Below are positions 25,338 to 34,891 of a stretch of DNA of 64,000 nucleotides, one piece after another. Made by a program: the position numbers and the translations under genes. The DNA is from Mycoplasma sp. CAG:877 (GTDB lineage: Bacteria; Bacillota_I; Bacilli_A; RF39; UBA660), in the NCBI GenBank assembly GCA_000433455.1, contig HF992500.1, positions 45,115 to 109,114 of the forward strand. The letters run 5' to 3'. Every line of letters starts with the position of its first letter. The first letter of the stretch is position 1. Under the pieces are notes generated by a model that saw only the letters and a list, made by a program, of their open reading frames with translations, did no database searches and was not told where the DNA came from.

Positions 25338-25964
25338 TTACTTTAATTCTACTAAGTATAATTTTTTATCTTGATTAACAAATATTAGTGTTGCTTCATT
25401 TTGGTAATTGGCAAACTCACTATCTGTATAATCCCATTTTACTTTTACTTCATATGCATTTTCATCGATAGTATTATTATAAGTAAATGTTGTCTTTTCT
25501 ACACTTTCTACTTCTACTGTATTTACTTCTGGTAGATTTTGTTTTCTATTATTATAAATATTACTTTCTACATATTTATAAAAAGTATTTTCAGCATTTT
25601 CTAGAAAGTTATTTAAGATATCTGGTTGAACTATATCTACTCCACCAACATCTGTTTTAGCTGTTTTATCTGATAGTGAATAGAAGTCTACTATGAACAT
25701 TTCAGCTAGTTTAGATGCATATGCTTCATAATCTACTTTATCACTTTCAAGGATTTTTGCTAAGTCTTTAAATAGTTCTTGATACTTTTTACTTTTATTA
25801 TCCTTTAAGACATAACCATAGTCTTTTATTTCTTTTAGGACTTTAGCTTCTTTTATTACTGGTTTACTAAAAAATGTTTTATAAGTAAATATTCCTGCTA
25901 CTGCAACTACTAATATTACTATTATGGCGATAAGGGTTATTTTTACTTTCTTTTTTAATTTCAT
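25338..25964 (-). CDS. Membrane-anchored protein of unknown function
   Basis: 208 aa, not recognised. A basic start (MKLKKKVK) and one membrane segment (ITLIAIIVILVVAVAGIFTY) anchor an outside domain with a helical first half (KYQELFKDLAKILESDK) and a strand-rich second half ending KLYLVELK. It looks like a small NTF2/lipoprotein-like extracytoplasmic domain, but I cannot name a family. It starts one base after the LtaS-like stop (TAATATG), so it is co-transcribed with that gene and may assist it at the membrane. Confidence 0.75.
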   Translation of the reverse strand: MKLKKKVKITLIAIIVILVVAVAGIFTYKTFFSKPVIKEAKVLKEIKDYGYVLKDNKSKKYQELFKDLAKILESDKVDYEAYASKLAEMFIVDFYSLSDKTAKTDVGGVDIVQPDILNNFLENAENTFYKYVESNIYNNRKQNLPEVNTVEVESVEKTTFTYNNTIDENAYEVKVKWDYTDSEFANYQNEATLIFVNQDKKLYLVELK

Positions 25965-25965
25965 A

Positions 25966-28053
25966 TTAACTTCCTTTCTCTACTTGTTCTATTGTAACTT
26001 TGTTTTCTTCATTTTTTTCTAATAAATTGAAGACAATTATGTCATTTGAAACATCTAGTAAGTTATTAGTGTATTCAGTATTTTTCTTTATTTCTTCTTC
26101 ACTTATAGCTTCACCATTTAATGATAAGTACTCTACTTTTTGACTATTGTAATAAGCTTTATTTGTTACCCAGTTACCATTAGGGAAACATACTATGTTA
26201 CTACCTATTACATTAAATATATCATGTCCTAGTTGATATTCATTATAGAAACCAAACATATTACCAAGAGTTGGCATAGCATCATACATACCCATAACTT
26301 CTGTTACTTCCATGTTATACTTTGTTCCAGCCATATCTTTAGTCCAAATTATGAATGGTACTTTTCTACCTAATTCATATTGGTATGAATCATATTCTTT
26401 ATAGTTTGGATCATCTTTACTTAGAATAGAATTTGTTTCTTTATCATAGTTATATAATAAGTCATAATCTTTTCTTGGAAGTCTTGCATCATGATCACCA
26501 TATAATACTACTACTGTATTATCTAATAGACCATTAGCATCTAGGTCTTCAAATAATTGACCTAGAGCACTATCAGCATAATGAACTGATTTAAAGTAAT
26601 TTCCTAGTTTTGTTCCTTCCATATATGGATGAACTACCTCTCCTGTTGTACCATCTTCATTAGTAATTATTTCTTTCATGTCAACGGCAAACTCACCATA
26701 CTTTTCAGTATCTGAGAATGGTGTATGGTTAGTTAACATTATCATTAGACCATACCAGTTATCATACTTTTCATTTATCTTTACTAGTTTTGGAATTGAT
26801 TGTTTAAAGAATTCTTTGTCTGATAGTCCTAAACCAATAGTAGTTTCTGGAGTTACAGTATAATCTTTTTTACTATAGAATCTTTGATAACCTAGACTAT
26901 TATGCATAGCACGACGATTCCAGAAGTCTGCATTATTGGCATGCATACTAAATGTGTAATAGCCTTGTTCACTTAATAATTTTGGAATAGAATTATAAGT
27001 TCTGTCAGAGTATGAAACAAATGCTGTACCAGACTTAGTTGGCATTAGAGATGTAGAGAAAGTTAATTCTGTATCACTACTTGTACCAACACTAACTTGT
27101 GAGAAATAATTTGAAAAATACATTCCTTCACTAGCTAGTTTGTTTAAGTTTGGACTTACCTCTTCACCATTAAATTCTAGACCTATTACATTATTTTGCA
27201 TACTTTCAGCATGAATTACTAAAATATTTTTATTTTTAAATATACCAGTATATTCATTAGTTTTAGGTGTTTCTCTATTAGCAAAGTAATCATTAAATGT
27301 TTTCTTAGCTTTATCATAACCAAACATTGAATTTAATTTTGGTTGAAGTGATGTTACTAAGTCGTTACTTTGATAAATATAAATACCAAATCTTGTAACT
27401 ATATATTCTTTATTCCATTGTTTTACAAATCTTGAAACATCTAGAGATGTTAGAGTTACAATAAATAGACCTAATATTGCTGATCCTGAAATTAAAGTCC
27501 CAGTCATTTTCTTTTTACGGGTTGACTTTGACTCAATCTTTTTATAGTAGTTTTTCTTTTTTAGTTTAACATGGACAAAAATTAAAACAAGTGGTCCAAT
27601 AACGTATACTAAGTCTTTTAACTGTAAAACATTTTCTACAACTGCATCTCCTACATCACCAATATATTGTGTTAGTGATAACATTGATACTGATGCAAAA
27701 GATGAATAGAATGTATAATATACAGAGTTAATCATACATATAGCACTTAGGAATATATCCATTATTAGGTAATATGTAAACCTATTTTTAGGATGGCATA
27801 AGTAACCAAATGAACCTAAAATTACTATTACAGCTAAGTCTCCCATAATAGCTTTTATTGACAAATAATTAGCCATTGAATGAATACAGAAGAATCTTAA
27901 CATAGTAGCATTTACTAAACAAGTTATTACATATACTAAGAATAATTGATTGTTCTTTATATATTCCCTAATAATATGATTTTCCTTGGCTTTAGTTATT
28001 GAGTTTTTTACTTTTTTCATTGTATTTTTTAATCTAAATTTAATTCTCTTCAT
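25966..28053 (-). CDS. LtaS-like polyglycerolphosphate synthase (sulfatase fold)
   Basis: 695 aa. Five membrane segments within about residues 35-215, then an extracellular sulfatase-fold domain (about 275-645): NILVIHAESMQNNVIG, the likely catalytic Thr in SVGTSSDTELTFSTSLM, MHANNADFWNRRAMHNSLGY, MLTNHTPFS, and the metal-binding VVLYGDHDARL. This is the layout of lipoteichoic acid synthase, which builds glycerol-phosphate chains from phosphatidylglycerol. The last part (about 640-695) is a Lys/Glu-rich tail. The Shine-Dalgarno GAGGTTG supports 28053. A sugar-transferring phosphatase of the same fold cannot be excluded. Confidence 0.85.
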   Translation of the reverse strand: MKRIKFRLKNTMKKVKNSITKAKENHIIREYIKNNQLFLVYVITCLVNATMLRFFCIHSMANYLSIKAIMGDLAVIVILGSFGYLCHPKNRFTYYLIMDIFLSAICMINSVYYTFYSSFASVSMLSLTQYIGDVGDAVVENVLQLKDLVYVIGPLVLIFVHVKLKKKNYYKKIESKSTRKKKMTGTLISGSAILGLFIVTLTSLDVSRFVKQWNKEYIVTRFGIYIYQSNDLVTSLQPKLNSMFGYDKAKKTFNDYFANRETPKTNEYTGIFKNKNILVIHAESMQNNVIGLEFNGEEVSPNLNKLASEGMYFSNYFSQVSVGTSSDTELTFSTSLMPTKSGTAFVSYSDRTYNSIPKLLSEQGYYTFSMHANNADFWNRRAMHNSLGYQRFYSKKDYTVTPETTIGLGLSDKEFFKQSIPKLVKINEKYDNWYGLMIMLTNHTPFSDTEKYGEFAVDMKEIITNEDGTTGEVVHPYMEGTKLGNYFKSVHYADSALGQLFEDLDANGLLDNTVVVLYGDHDARLPRKDYDLLYNYDKETNSILSKDDPNYKEYDSYQYELGRKVPFIIWTKDMAGTKYNMEVTEVMGMYDAMPTLGNMFGFYNEYQLGHDIFNVIGSNIVCFPNGNWVTNKAYYNSQKVEYLSLNGEAISEEEIKKNTEYTNNLLDVSNDIIVFNLLEKNEENKVTIEQVEKGS

Positions 28054-28074
28054 ATTTCAACCTCACTAGTATAT

Positions 28075-28103
28075 ATTATAGCATTATGATTAGTTTTTTT
28101 CAA
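28075..28103 (-). promoter_or_regulatory. Promoter of LtaS-like gene
   Basis: Minus strand TTGAAA (28103-28098), 17-base spacer, extended -10 TGCTATAAT (hexamer 28080-28075), about 22 bases before the ATG. Confidence 0.7.
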
Positions 28104-28149
28104 TCTATGTAATTATATTAGGCAACAGAGTTGATATTTTTGTATTAAA

Positions 28150-28180
28150 GAAGAAAAAGTACTGTTTTTTAGTCAGTACT
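28150..28180 (-). terminator. Terminator of YihY gene
   Basis: Stem AGTACTG / CAGTACT (28180-28174 with 28164-28158) overlaps the stop of the YihY gene and is followed on the minus strand by TTTTTCTTC. Confidence 0.75.
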
Positions 28181-29005
28181 CTCTTTTAAATAATTTTTTT
28201 CATTTTGATAACTACCAGCATTTATTACTAATCCTAAGACAAATATATAAGATAGCATATATACCCATAGTAATAAAATTATAATATTAGAAATACTTCC
28301 ATAAAAAATATCATATTTAGTAAATGTATCTAGGTAAAATGAATATATTTCTGAACATAATATCCAACTTATTGTAGTAAAGATAGAACCTTTAGTAGTA
28401 GTTCTACTTCCTATCTCTTCATCTGGTGCTATTACGTATATTAGTTTAATATTAAAATAAATTATAATGATACTTATTGGATACTTTAATAGCTTGTATA
28501 TTCTATATAATAGTTCTACTGTTACAGAATTATCAAATGATGTACGTAATAAATTAAATATACTATCTCCAAATACTGGTATTACTAGTAAGAAGAACAT
28601 TACTTCTACTAGGATTAGAGTCATTAGAATAGCTTTTACTCGACGACTTATAACATCTTTTGGTTTTATTTTATATATTTCATTTGACGCTACTATGATT
28701 GAATGAGTACCATTTGATGCTAGAAGGAAAGCTGAGAAAAAGAATACTCCTATGTTAAAGCTTAAACCTTTACCAGAGATTATTCCTTTGATAAAGTCTT
28801 CTACTCCTGAAGGAATAGAAATATTTAGCGCATTTTTTACTATTTCTAAAGAAATAGAAAATTTAGTTGCTAGAGCTCCTAGAAGAGCTACTATTGGAAT
28901 AAGGGATAAGACAAAGAAAAAAGCGAGATTTCCAGGTAAAATTCTCATCTCAGGCTTTTTAATTAAATTAATTACTTTCCTTAAGAAACCTTTTGCTCGC
29001 TCCAT
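28169..29005 (-). CDS. YihY/BrkB family inner membrane protein
   Basis: 278 aa from the ATG at 29005; AGAGG nine bases upstream favours it over the TTG at 29014. Six membrane segments and the conserved start (RILPGNLAFFFVLSLIPIVA, then YEW/YKIK-type loop NEIYKIK) place it in the YihY/BrkB family, once misnamed RNase BN. The family's function is not settled; a flippase or transporter role has been proposed. It is last in an operon with the GGDEF protein and a small membrane protein. Confidence 0.85.
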   Translation of the reverse strand: MERAKGFLRKVINLIKKPEMRILPGNLAFFFVLSLIPIVALLGALATKFSISLEIVKNALNISIPSGVEDFIKGIISGKGLSFNIGVFFFSAFLLASNGTHSIIVASNEIYKIKPKDVISRRVKAILMTLILVEVMFFLLVIPVFGDSIFNLLRTSFDNSVTVELLYRIYKLLKYPISIIIIYFNIKLIYVIAPDEEIGSRTTTKGSIFTTISWILCSEIYSFYLDTFTKYDIFYGSISNIIILLLWVYMLSYIFVLGLVINAGSYQNEKNYLKESTD

Positions 29006-29018
29006 TCTTATCAACCTC

Positions 29019-31061
29019 TTATTTTAAATCTTCTTTATTTGCTATCATTTGGATTGTTGCTTCATTTATAGCGTCATCTAGAGTTTTGATTTTATCTAGA
29101 ATCATACTATAACCTACTGCTCCACCAAATTCATGTGGTAAACCTTTCATTTCTTTAGCAATTTTCTTAGTATAAGTTTCTACTTGTCTTTCACTATAAC
29201 CAACTAAGTAAATTAAGAATTCATTACCATCGGTACGCATGATTTCGCTGTTTTCTAATTGAGTATTTACTAAAATTCCTGCGGCTTTTATGATTAATTG
29301 GTCTCCTTCTTCATGACCAAAATTATCATTAACATATTTTACATTATTTAAATCTACCATTACTATTGCTTGTGGGAATACATTACATTCTTCCCATTCA
29401 GGCATTTTAGCATTTAAGTAGTTTCTATTCTTTAATGATGTAAGCATATCAGTATATTTGTGTCTTTCACTTGTCTTTACTTTCTTTACTTTTCTCTTTT
29501 TCTTTAGAATTAAGTAAGCAACTAAAAGTACTGCTAGTGGAATAAAGACAATTGCTAAAACTATAGTGTATACTTGTTGGAATGTTGAACCTTCTAGAAT
29601 TGAAGCATGTAAGTTTTCAATTCCAGCATTTCTGTAATTATAATATGAATTAGTATTAATAATGTAATTAAATAAGTCATAGAAGGCTTCATTATTCTTT
29701 TTAACCATGAATTTATAATCATTTAACATATTATCTAAATATAATAAGTTAAAGTCTTTAAACTTAGTTGTTTGATAATTATTATAAATTTCTCTATCTA
29801 AAACTATTAGTTTATTACCAGCATTCTTTAATAATTTATCAATAGTGTCGTAACCTTTTATATTAGCACGTGAATTAGTTGAGAAATAGTTATATAGTGA
29901 ATCTTCTTTTAACATAACTAAGTCTTGACCTTTTAGACTTTCAAATGAGTTAACAATATGATTATCTTTTTGGTATCCTAATACAACGTATTGTTCTATA
30001 AATGTTGATAAGGTTGCATAGTATTTATCGTTGTTGTAGTTATAATAATCAAAGTAAACATCTATTTCACCTTTATCAATAGCTTTTTGTAATTCTTCTT
30101 TTGTTTTATATTCTTTATACTTAAAGTTAATATCAGCTAAACGAGCAATACGTTCGATGTATTCTCCAGCTATACCAGCTAATTTTCCATTTACTAATAC
30201 TTCATATGGAGTATTAGAAACAAAACCATAAGTATAGTTTTTAGATATTAGGGAAGATTTTTCTTTAGCACTTAGATTATTCTTTAATAAGTAATAGTCT
30301 AAGTAAGCTTTATTATATTCTTTTGTGTAGGCAGTTAAACGCCATTTGTTATAATACTTTGTTACAATTTTGTTTAGTTCTTTATTATCATCACTTAGAG
30401 TTAGAACTATTTGTTTTTTCATCTCTGTTAAGTAATAATTAATGAAGTACTTGTCTTTTTCAATTGTATAATCTAAGTACATAATGTTTGGTACTACTAT
30501 CATATTTACTTCATCATTATCTAAAGCTGTATATAAGCTTGTAATATCTTTATAAGATTTATATGATAAGTTGTTTCCACCTTTTAAGTAGTAACTTATT
30601 TCATCGGCGTCTTCTTCAAAAACTCCAAAGATAGTATTACGCATATCTTTAGTACTATTAATTCTTTCGTATGTTTTTCCAACTACAATATAATTATCAT
30701 TAAATAAGAATAAGTTATTTTCTTTTAAAGTTGCATCATTATTTAATATTTCAATGCGATAACTATTAGTTGAAGGTGTAGATGCTTTTAAGTATGGAAT
30801 TTTATTGAATTCAATACCAACATTTTTTTGGAAGTCATCTAAGAAGTTAAAAACTACTCCTTCACCATTCATTCCATATAATGGATAGTCATTTACTACT
30901 TCAAAATCATAAGTTTTATCTTTATTTTTTTGAACCCATCTTTTCTCAGATACAGTTAGAGTTGTAGTTTTATCTTCTTTATTATAATGACGATAAACTA
31001 CAACAAATAGAAAACTTGCGATTAGAAGTGGAATTAGAATTATTAAAAATTTCTTTTTCAT
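29019..31061 (-). CDS. Membrane protein with two solute-binding domains and a degenerate GGDEF
   Basis: 680 aa. An N-terminal membrane segment is followed by two SBP_bac_3-like domains outside (about 35-250 and 265-490; the second begins YTYGFVSNTPYEVLVNGKLA), a membrane segment (about 497-517) and a GGDEF domain (about 530-675). The metal-binding part is intact (MVDLNNVKYVNDNFGHEEGD), but the signature reads RTDGNEF instead of RxGGDEF. Loss of the first Gly and the catalytic-site Asp (now Asn) suggests reduced or no cyclase activity. It probably senses a small solute and signals inward, perhaps as a nucleotide-binding rather than nucleotide-making protein. Its ATG overlaps the stop of the upstream gene (ATGA). 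Confidence 0.85.
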   Translation of the reverse strand: MKKKFLIILIPLLIASFLFVVVYRHYNKEDKTTTLTVSEKRWVQKNKDKTYDFEVVNDYPLYGMNGEGVVFNFLDDFQKNVGIEFNKIPYLKASTPSTNSYRIEILNNDATLKENNLFLFNDNYIVVGKTYERINSTKDMRNTIFGVFEEDADEISYYLKGGNNLSYKSYKDITSLYTALDNDEVNMIVVPNIMYLDYTIEKDKYFINYYLTEMKKQIVLTLSDDNKELNKIVTKYYNKWRLTAYTKEYNKAYLDYYLLKNNLSAKEKSSLISKNYTYGFVSNTPYEVLVNGKLAGIAGEYIERIARLADINFKYKEYKTKEELQKAIDKGEIDVYFDYYNYNNDKYYATLSTFIEQYVVLGYQKDNHIVNSFESLKGQDLVMLKEDSLYNYFSTNSRANIKGYDTIDKLLKNAGNKLIVLDREIYNNYQTTKFKDFNLLYLDNMLNDYKFMVKKNNEAFYDLFNYIINTNSYYNYRNAGIENLHASILEGSTFQQVYTIVLAIVFIPLAVLLVAYLILKKKRKVKKVKTSERHKYTDMLTSLKNRNYLNAKMPEWEECNVFPQAIVMVDLNNVKYVNDNFGHEEGDQLIIKAAGILVNTQLENSEIMRTDGNEFLIYLVGYSERQVETYTKKIAKEMKGLPHEFGGAVGYSMILDKIKTLDDAINEATIQMIANKEDLK

Positions 31062-31522
31062 TCGGCACTTCCTGTTCTATCTTTTGTCCATGTAATACTG
31101 TCCTTGCTATGATGACGGTATCCAATAATTGGAAATTCTTCTGATTCTGAATCTTTAGTTATGAATACTTGGAAATCATAGTACTTCTTTTCTGCATCAC
31201 TAAATACTTCTAAAGCTTTATCTCCGTAACCTTTAGCTACTTCTAAAGATACATCTGATGAAACTGTAAGTATTATTTCAACAGTTTTTCCAGAAATACG
31301 AGAAGATACTTTAGTAACAGATTCTTCCTTTAATTTATCTTCAATACTTGCTAGTGTTTTATTAGATATTTTTACTTTATCAATACCATCTAGACGATCT
31401 CCATAGATTGCTTTACCTGTATTTGGAAATAAAGCATTTTTTACTGGAATTAATAATATTACAAGTAATAGAAAAATTCCTATCGCTATAAACATCTTTT
31501 TATTTTTTTCAATATATTTCAT
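31058..31522 (-). CDS. Small membrane-anchored protein of unknown function
   Basis: 154 aa, family not recognised. One membrane segment (KMFIAIGIFLLLVILLIPV) and a small outside domain of alternating strands and helices (SNKTLASIEDKLKEESVTKV, VEIILTVSSDVSLEVAKGYG), reminiscent of cytoplasmic-face-free, heavy-metal-domain-sized folds. It overlaps the GGDEF gene by four bases and leads the operon, so it may be an accessory of the sensor. Confidence 0.75.
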   Translation of the reverse strand: MKYIEKNKKMFIAIGIFLLLVILLIPVKNALFPNTGKAIYGDRLDGIDKVKISNKTLASIEDKLKEESVTKVSSRISGKTVEIILTVSSDVSLEVAKGYGDKALEVFSDAEKKYYDFQVFITKDSESEEFPIIGYRHHSKDSITWTKDRTGSAE

Positions 31523-31544
31523 ATCATCACATCCTAGTATTTTA

Positions 31545-31573
31545 ATTATACATCATATATGTACCTTTTTCAA
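31545..31573 (-). promoter_or_regulatory. Promoter of sensor-YihY operon
   Basis: Minus strand TTGAAA (31573-31568), 17-base spacer, TATAAT (31550-31545), about 23 bases before the ATG at 31522. Confidence 0.7.
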
Positions 31574-31614
31574 TTAGCAAATTATTGTTAGGTACTTTGA
31601 CTTTTACTTAATAA

Positions 31615-33036
31615 TTATTGTAATTCTTCTATAAGTATATTCATGGCTAATTTAGGATTTGCACTACCCTTTGTTTCTTTCATTACTTGACCCATTAAGA
31701 ATTTAATGGCACGGTCATGACCATTTTTGTAGTCAGTAACACTTTCACTATTTTCAGAAACAATCTTTTTAATTATTTCTCTTAGAGCAGTATCATCTGT
31801 TATATTTTCAATACCTGATTCTTTAATAATTTCAGAGATTGATTTATCTTCTTCTAGAACTTTATCTAAAATATCTTTTAAGTTTTTACTAGTTAAAGTA
31901 TTATCAGATATTTTATTTACTAACTCTACCATACGTTCTTTAGTTAGAGTGGTATTTGTAATTGCTTTTTCATTTTTATTTAAGTAAGCGGAAATATCAC
32001 CTAAAAGTAAGTTACTAGCGATTTTAAAATCTATATCTTCAGTTAATAGAGTATTAAAATAGTCACTTAATGACTTGTTTTGAACAAGTTTTTTGGCATT
32101 AATTTCAGATACATTCTTTTCTATGTAAAGACTTCTTCTTTCATCAGGTAACATTTCGATAGTGTTTCTTACCTCTTCGATCATGGTATCTGTTAAATAT
32201 AAGTATGGAATGTCTGGTTCTGGGAAATAACGATAGTCATTACCAGTTTCCTTAATACGCATTAGGACTGTATCGCCAAGTTTATCATCATAACGTCTAG
32301 TTTGTTCTTTAAAAGTTTCACCTTTTTCTAATAGTTCAGTTTGGCGGATAATTTCTTTTTCAATACTTATACCAACATTAGAAATTGAACCAATATTTTT
32401 GATTTCACATTTAGTTCCGAATGGATCTGTTTCATTTTTTCTAATTGATACGTTGGCATCACAACGCATTGAACCTTCTTCCATTTTACAATCACTTATA
32501 TCAGTATAGAATAGTAGTTCTTTTAGTTTTTCTAGATATAGTTTGGCTTCAGTACTACTACTGATACATGGTTTAGTTACTATTTCAATTAGTGGAACTC
32601 CGGCTCTATTGAAGTCTAGAAGAGTTTTGTCACCTCGATGAGTACTCTTACAAGTATCTTCTTCAATATGCATTTCTTCTATTTCAATTTTCTTTTTTGT
32701 TCCATCGACTTCTATTTCTACATAACCGTCATAACCAATTGGAGTTCTAGCTTGAGTAATTTGGAAGTTTTTAGGATTGTCTGGATAGAAGTAATTTTTT
32801 CTATCAAAGTGCATTTCTTTTCTTATTTTACAATTTAAAACACAAGCTGCTTTTATAGCTAGATTTACGACTTCTTTATTTAATGTTGGTAATGTACCTG
32901 GATAACCTAAGTCAACTACATTAGTCAAAGAATTAGCCATTTGACCATATCCGTTTAGGGAGTTTGAAAATATTTTAGTATTTGTCTTTAATTCTACATG
33001 GACTTCGATACCAATTGTTGGAATGTAATTAGTCAT
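31615..33036 (-). CDS. gatB: Asp/Glu-tRNA amidotransferase subunit B
   Basis: 473 aa from the ATG at 33036; GGAGGTG six bases upstream decides this start over an in-frame ATG at 33051. The start TNYIPTIGIEVHVELKTNTK, then MHFDRKNYFYPDNPKNFQIT, GSMRCDANVSIR, RYFPEPDIPYL and the C-terminal YqeY-like tail domain (GHDRAIKFLMGQVMKETKG) are classic GatB. It phosphorylates and helps amidate misacylated Glu-tRNA(Gln) and Asp-tRNA(Asn). It overlaps gatA by eight bases. Confidence 0.97.
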   Translation of the reverse strand: MTNYIPTIGIEVHVELKTNTKIFSNSLNGYGQMANSLTNVVDLGYPGTLPTLNKEVVNLAIKAACVLNCKIRKEMHFDRKNYFYPDNPKNFQITQARTPIGYDGYVEIEVDGTKKKIEIEEMHIEEDTCKSTHRGDKTLLDFNRAGVPLIEIVTKPCISSSTEAKLYLEKLKELLFYTDISDCKMEEGSMRCDANVSIRKNETDPFGTKCEIKNIGSISNVGISIEKEIIRQTELLEKGETFKEQTRRYDDKLGDTVLMRIKETGNDYRYFPEPDIPYLYLTDTMIEEVRNTIEMLPDERRSLYIEKNVSEINAKKLVQNKSLSDYFNTLLTEDIDFKIASNLLLGDISAYLNKNEKAITNTTLTKERMVELVNKISDNTLTSKNLKDILDKVLEEDKSISEIIKESGIENITDDTALREIIKKIVSENSESVTDYKNGHDRAIKFLMGQVMKETKGSANPKLAMNILIEELQ

Positions 33037-34486
33037 GTTTTTCACCTCCATTAGGATTTAAGTCTAAATTTAGTTCTTTTTCTACGAAACTAGCTAGTTG
33101 ATACATCTTTGCTTCTTCAAATGGAGCACCAATTATTTGCATACCGATTGGTAAGTTTTCGCTGTTAAAGCCAATTGGGATACTCATACCTGGAAGTCCG
33201 GCCATATTTACTGGTATAGTTAGGACATCATCCATAAATGATTTTATAGCATCATCTAGACCTTTATCTAGTTCATAAGCAACTGTTGTGTTGTTTGGGC
33301 CAATGACTAAGTCGTAGTTTTTAAATGTTTCTAAGAAACTCTTACGCATATCATCTCTTATTTCTAGGGCTTTGTTGTAATATAGTTTAGCATTTTTACC
33401 AGATAATAAATAACTACCAATCATGATACGTCTTTTTACTTCGTCACCAAAACCAATTTTTCTAGTTTTTAGATATAAGTCTTCGATATCTTTAGGATTT
33501 TCATAACTGTAACCGTAACGAATACCGTCAAATCTGGCTAAGTTAGAACTAGCCTCACCCATAGCAATAATTTGATATAGGGGAACGGCTTTATCGATAT
33601 AATTTATATCAACATAGTCGATTGTACAGTTATGTTTCTTTAGTATTTCGATTACTTCATTTAATTTATCTTTTATTTCTTTATCAATAGCATTACTTAC
33701 ATAGAAGTTTGGAATTGCTATTTTCATGCCATCTATTTTTTCGCCAATTAGTCTTGTAAAATCTTCATTAGTTTCAACAGATGTTAAGTCTTTTTCACTT
33801 TTTCCACAGATTGTGTTTAAAAGTACTGCATTTTCATAAACATTTTTAGTCATAGGACCGATTTGATCTAGACTTGAGCCGAAAGCAATTAGTCCATAAC
33901 GTGATACACGACCATAAGTTGGCTTTAGTCCTACTATGCCACAGAAAGAGGCTGGTTGTCTAATAGAACCACCTGTATCTGTTCCTAAGGCAAAAGGTAT
34001 AATTCGCTTACTTACAGCAGCAGCACTTCCTCCAGATGATCCACCTGGTACTCTTGTTTCATTCCAAGGATTTTTTACTGGTCCAAAGAAAGATGTTCTA
34101 TTAGATGAACCCATGGCGAACTCGTCCATGTTAGTCTTACCAATAATAATCATATTAGCAGCTTTTATTCTTTCGACAACATCGGCATCATAGATTGGGT
34201 CAAAATTTTCTAGAATTTTAGAAGCAGCAGTTGTACGTAGTCCTTTAGTTAGAATATTATCTTTTAGAGCTATTGGAATACCAAATGTTAGAGAATCTAC
34301 TTCTTTATTTTCTAATTCTTCGGCTTGTTTTAAGGCCTCTTCTTTATTTAGAGTAATAAAGCAGTTTAAGTCTTTGTTACTTTCAATTCTTTCAAAGGCT
34401 TCTTCTACTAAGTCTTTAGGTGTAATCTTTTTTTCTTTTAATAATTTATTAATTTCAATTAATGATAAATCTAAATAATTATGCAC
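33029..34486 (-). CDS. gatA: Asp/Glu-tRNA amidotransferase subunit A
   Basis: 485 aa, amidase-signature family. The catalytic Ser-cisSer-Lys triad lies in IALKDNILTKG (Lys), GTDTGGSIRQPASF (cis-Ser) and RVPGGSSGGSAAAV. It releases ammonia from glutamine for transfer to tRNA-bound Glu or Asp. The start is GTG at 34486, overlapping the gatC end by eight bases; both overlaps in gatCAB point to coupled translation that keeps subunits equal. Confidence 0.97.
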   Translation of the reverse strand: MHNYLDLSLIEINKLLKEKKITPKDLVEEAFERIESNKDLNCFITLNKEEALKQAEELENKEVDSLTFGIPIALKDNILTKGLRTTAASKILENFDPIYDADVVERIKAANMIIIGKTNMDEFAMGSSNRTSFFGPVKNPWNETRVPGGSSGGSAAAVSKRIIPFALGTDTGGSIRQPASFCGIVGLKPTYGRVSRYGLIAFGSSLDQIGPMTKNVYENAVLLNTICGKSEKDLTSVETNEDFTRLIGEKIDGMKIAIPNFYVSNAIDKEIKDKLNEVIEILKKHNCTIDYVDINYIDKAVPLYQIIAMGEASSNLARFDGIRYGYSYENPKDIEDLYLKTRKIGFGDEVKRRIMIGSYLLSGKNAKLYYNKALEIRDDMRKSFLETFKNYDLVIGPNNTTVAYELDKGLDDAIKSFMDDVLTIPVNMAGLPGMSIPIGFNSENLPIGMQIIGAPFEEAKMYQLASFVEKELNLDLNPNGGEKHD

Positions 34487-34793
34487 TCATACCACCCTTT
34501 TCACTTATTACTACTGGAACAGAAATATAGTTTCCACTATGACGAGGAGCATTTTTTAGAACCTCTTTAGGATTTAGCATTTCTCCAGCTACATCATCAC
34601 GTAAAACACATTTATTTTCAGTTGGACAAATTAACATATCTTCGTCGTATACTTTTACTTCATTTATTTTTTCTATTTCATTTAAAAGTTTTTTTAATTT
34701 TACTTGATACATGGCTATTTCTTCTTCATCTATTTCAATTCTGGCTAGATGAGCAACATGTAAGACTTCTTCTCTTGATAATTTATCTTCCAT
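34479..34793 (-). CDS. gatC: Asp/Glu-tRNA amidotransferase subunit C
   Basis: 104 aa, usual for GatC. It starts with helical LSREEVLHVAHLARIEIDEE and holds the central LRDDVAGEMLNPKEVLKNAP and NYISVPVVIS typical of the family, which wraps around GatA and GatB. A strong AAAGGAGG lies nine bases before the ATG. First gene of the gatCAB operon. Confidence 0.95.
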   Translation of the reverse strand: MEDKLSREEVLHVAHLARIEIDEEEIAMYQVKLKKLLNEIEKINEVKVYDEDMLICPTENKCVLRDDVAGEMLNPKEVLKNAPRHSGNYISVPVVISEKGGMSA

Positions 34794-34819
34794 ACAGAAA
34801 GACCTCCTTTAACTTTATT

Positions 34820-34848
34820 ATTATATCATGGATATTTTAAGATGTAAA
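34820..34848 (-). promoter_or_regulatory. gatCAB promoter
   Basis: Minus strand TTTACA (34848-34843), 17-base spacer, TATAAT (34825-34820), about 27 bases before gatC. Confidence 0.72.
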
Positions 34849-34863
34849 TTTTTAGTAAGTAAG

Positions 34864-34889
34864 AAAAACAAATGCTACTGGAGCACTTG
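34864..34889 (-). terminator. Terminator of OB-fold membrane protein gene
   Basis: 8-bp stem CAAGTGCT / AGCATTTG (one G-T), loop CCAGT, followed on the minus strand by TTTTTC. It separates the gene ending at 34892 from gatC. Confidence 0.75.
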
Positions 34890-34891
34890 TA

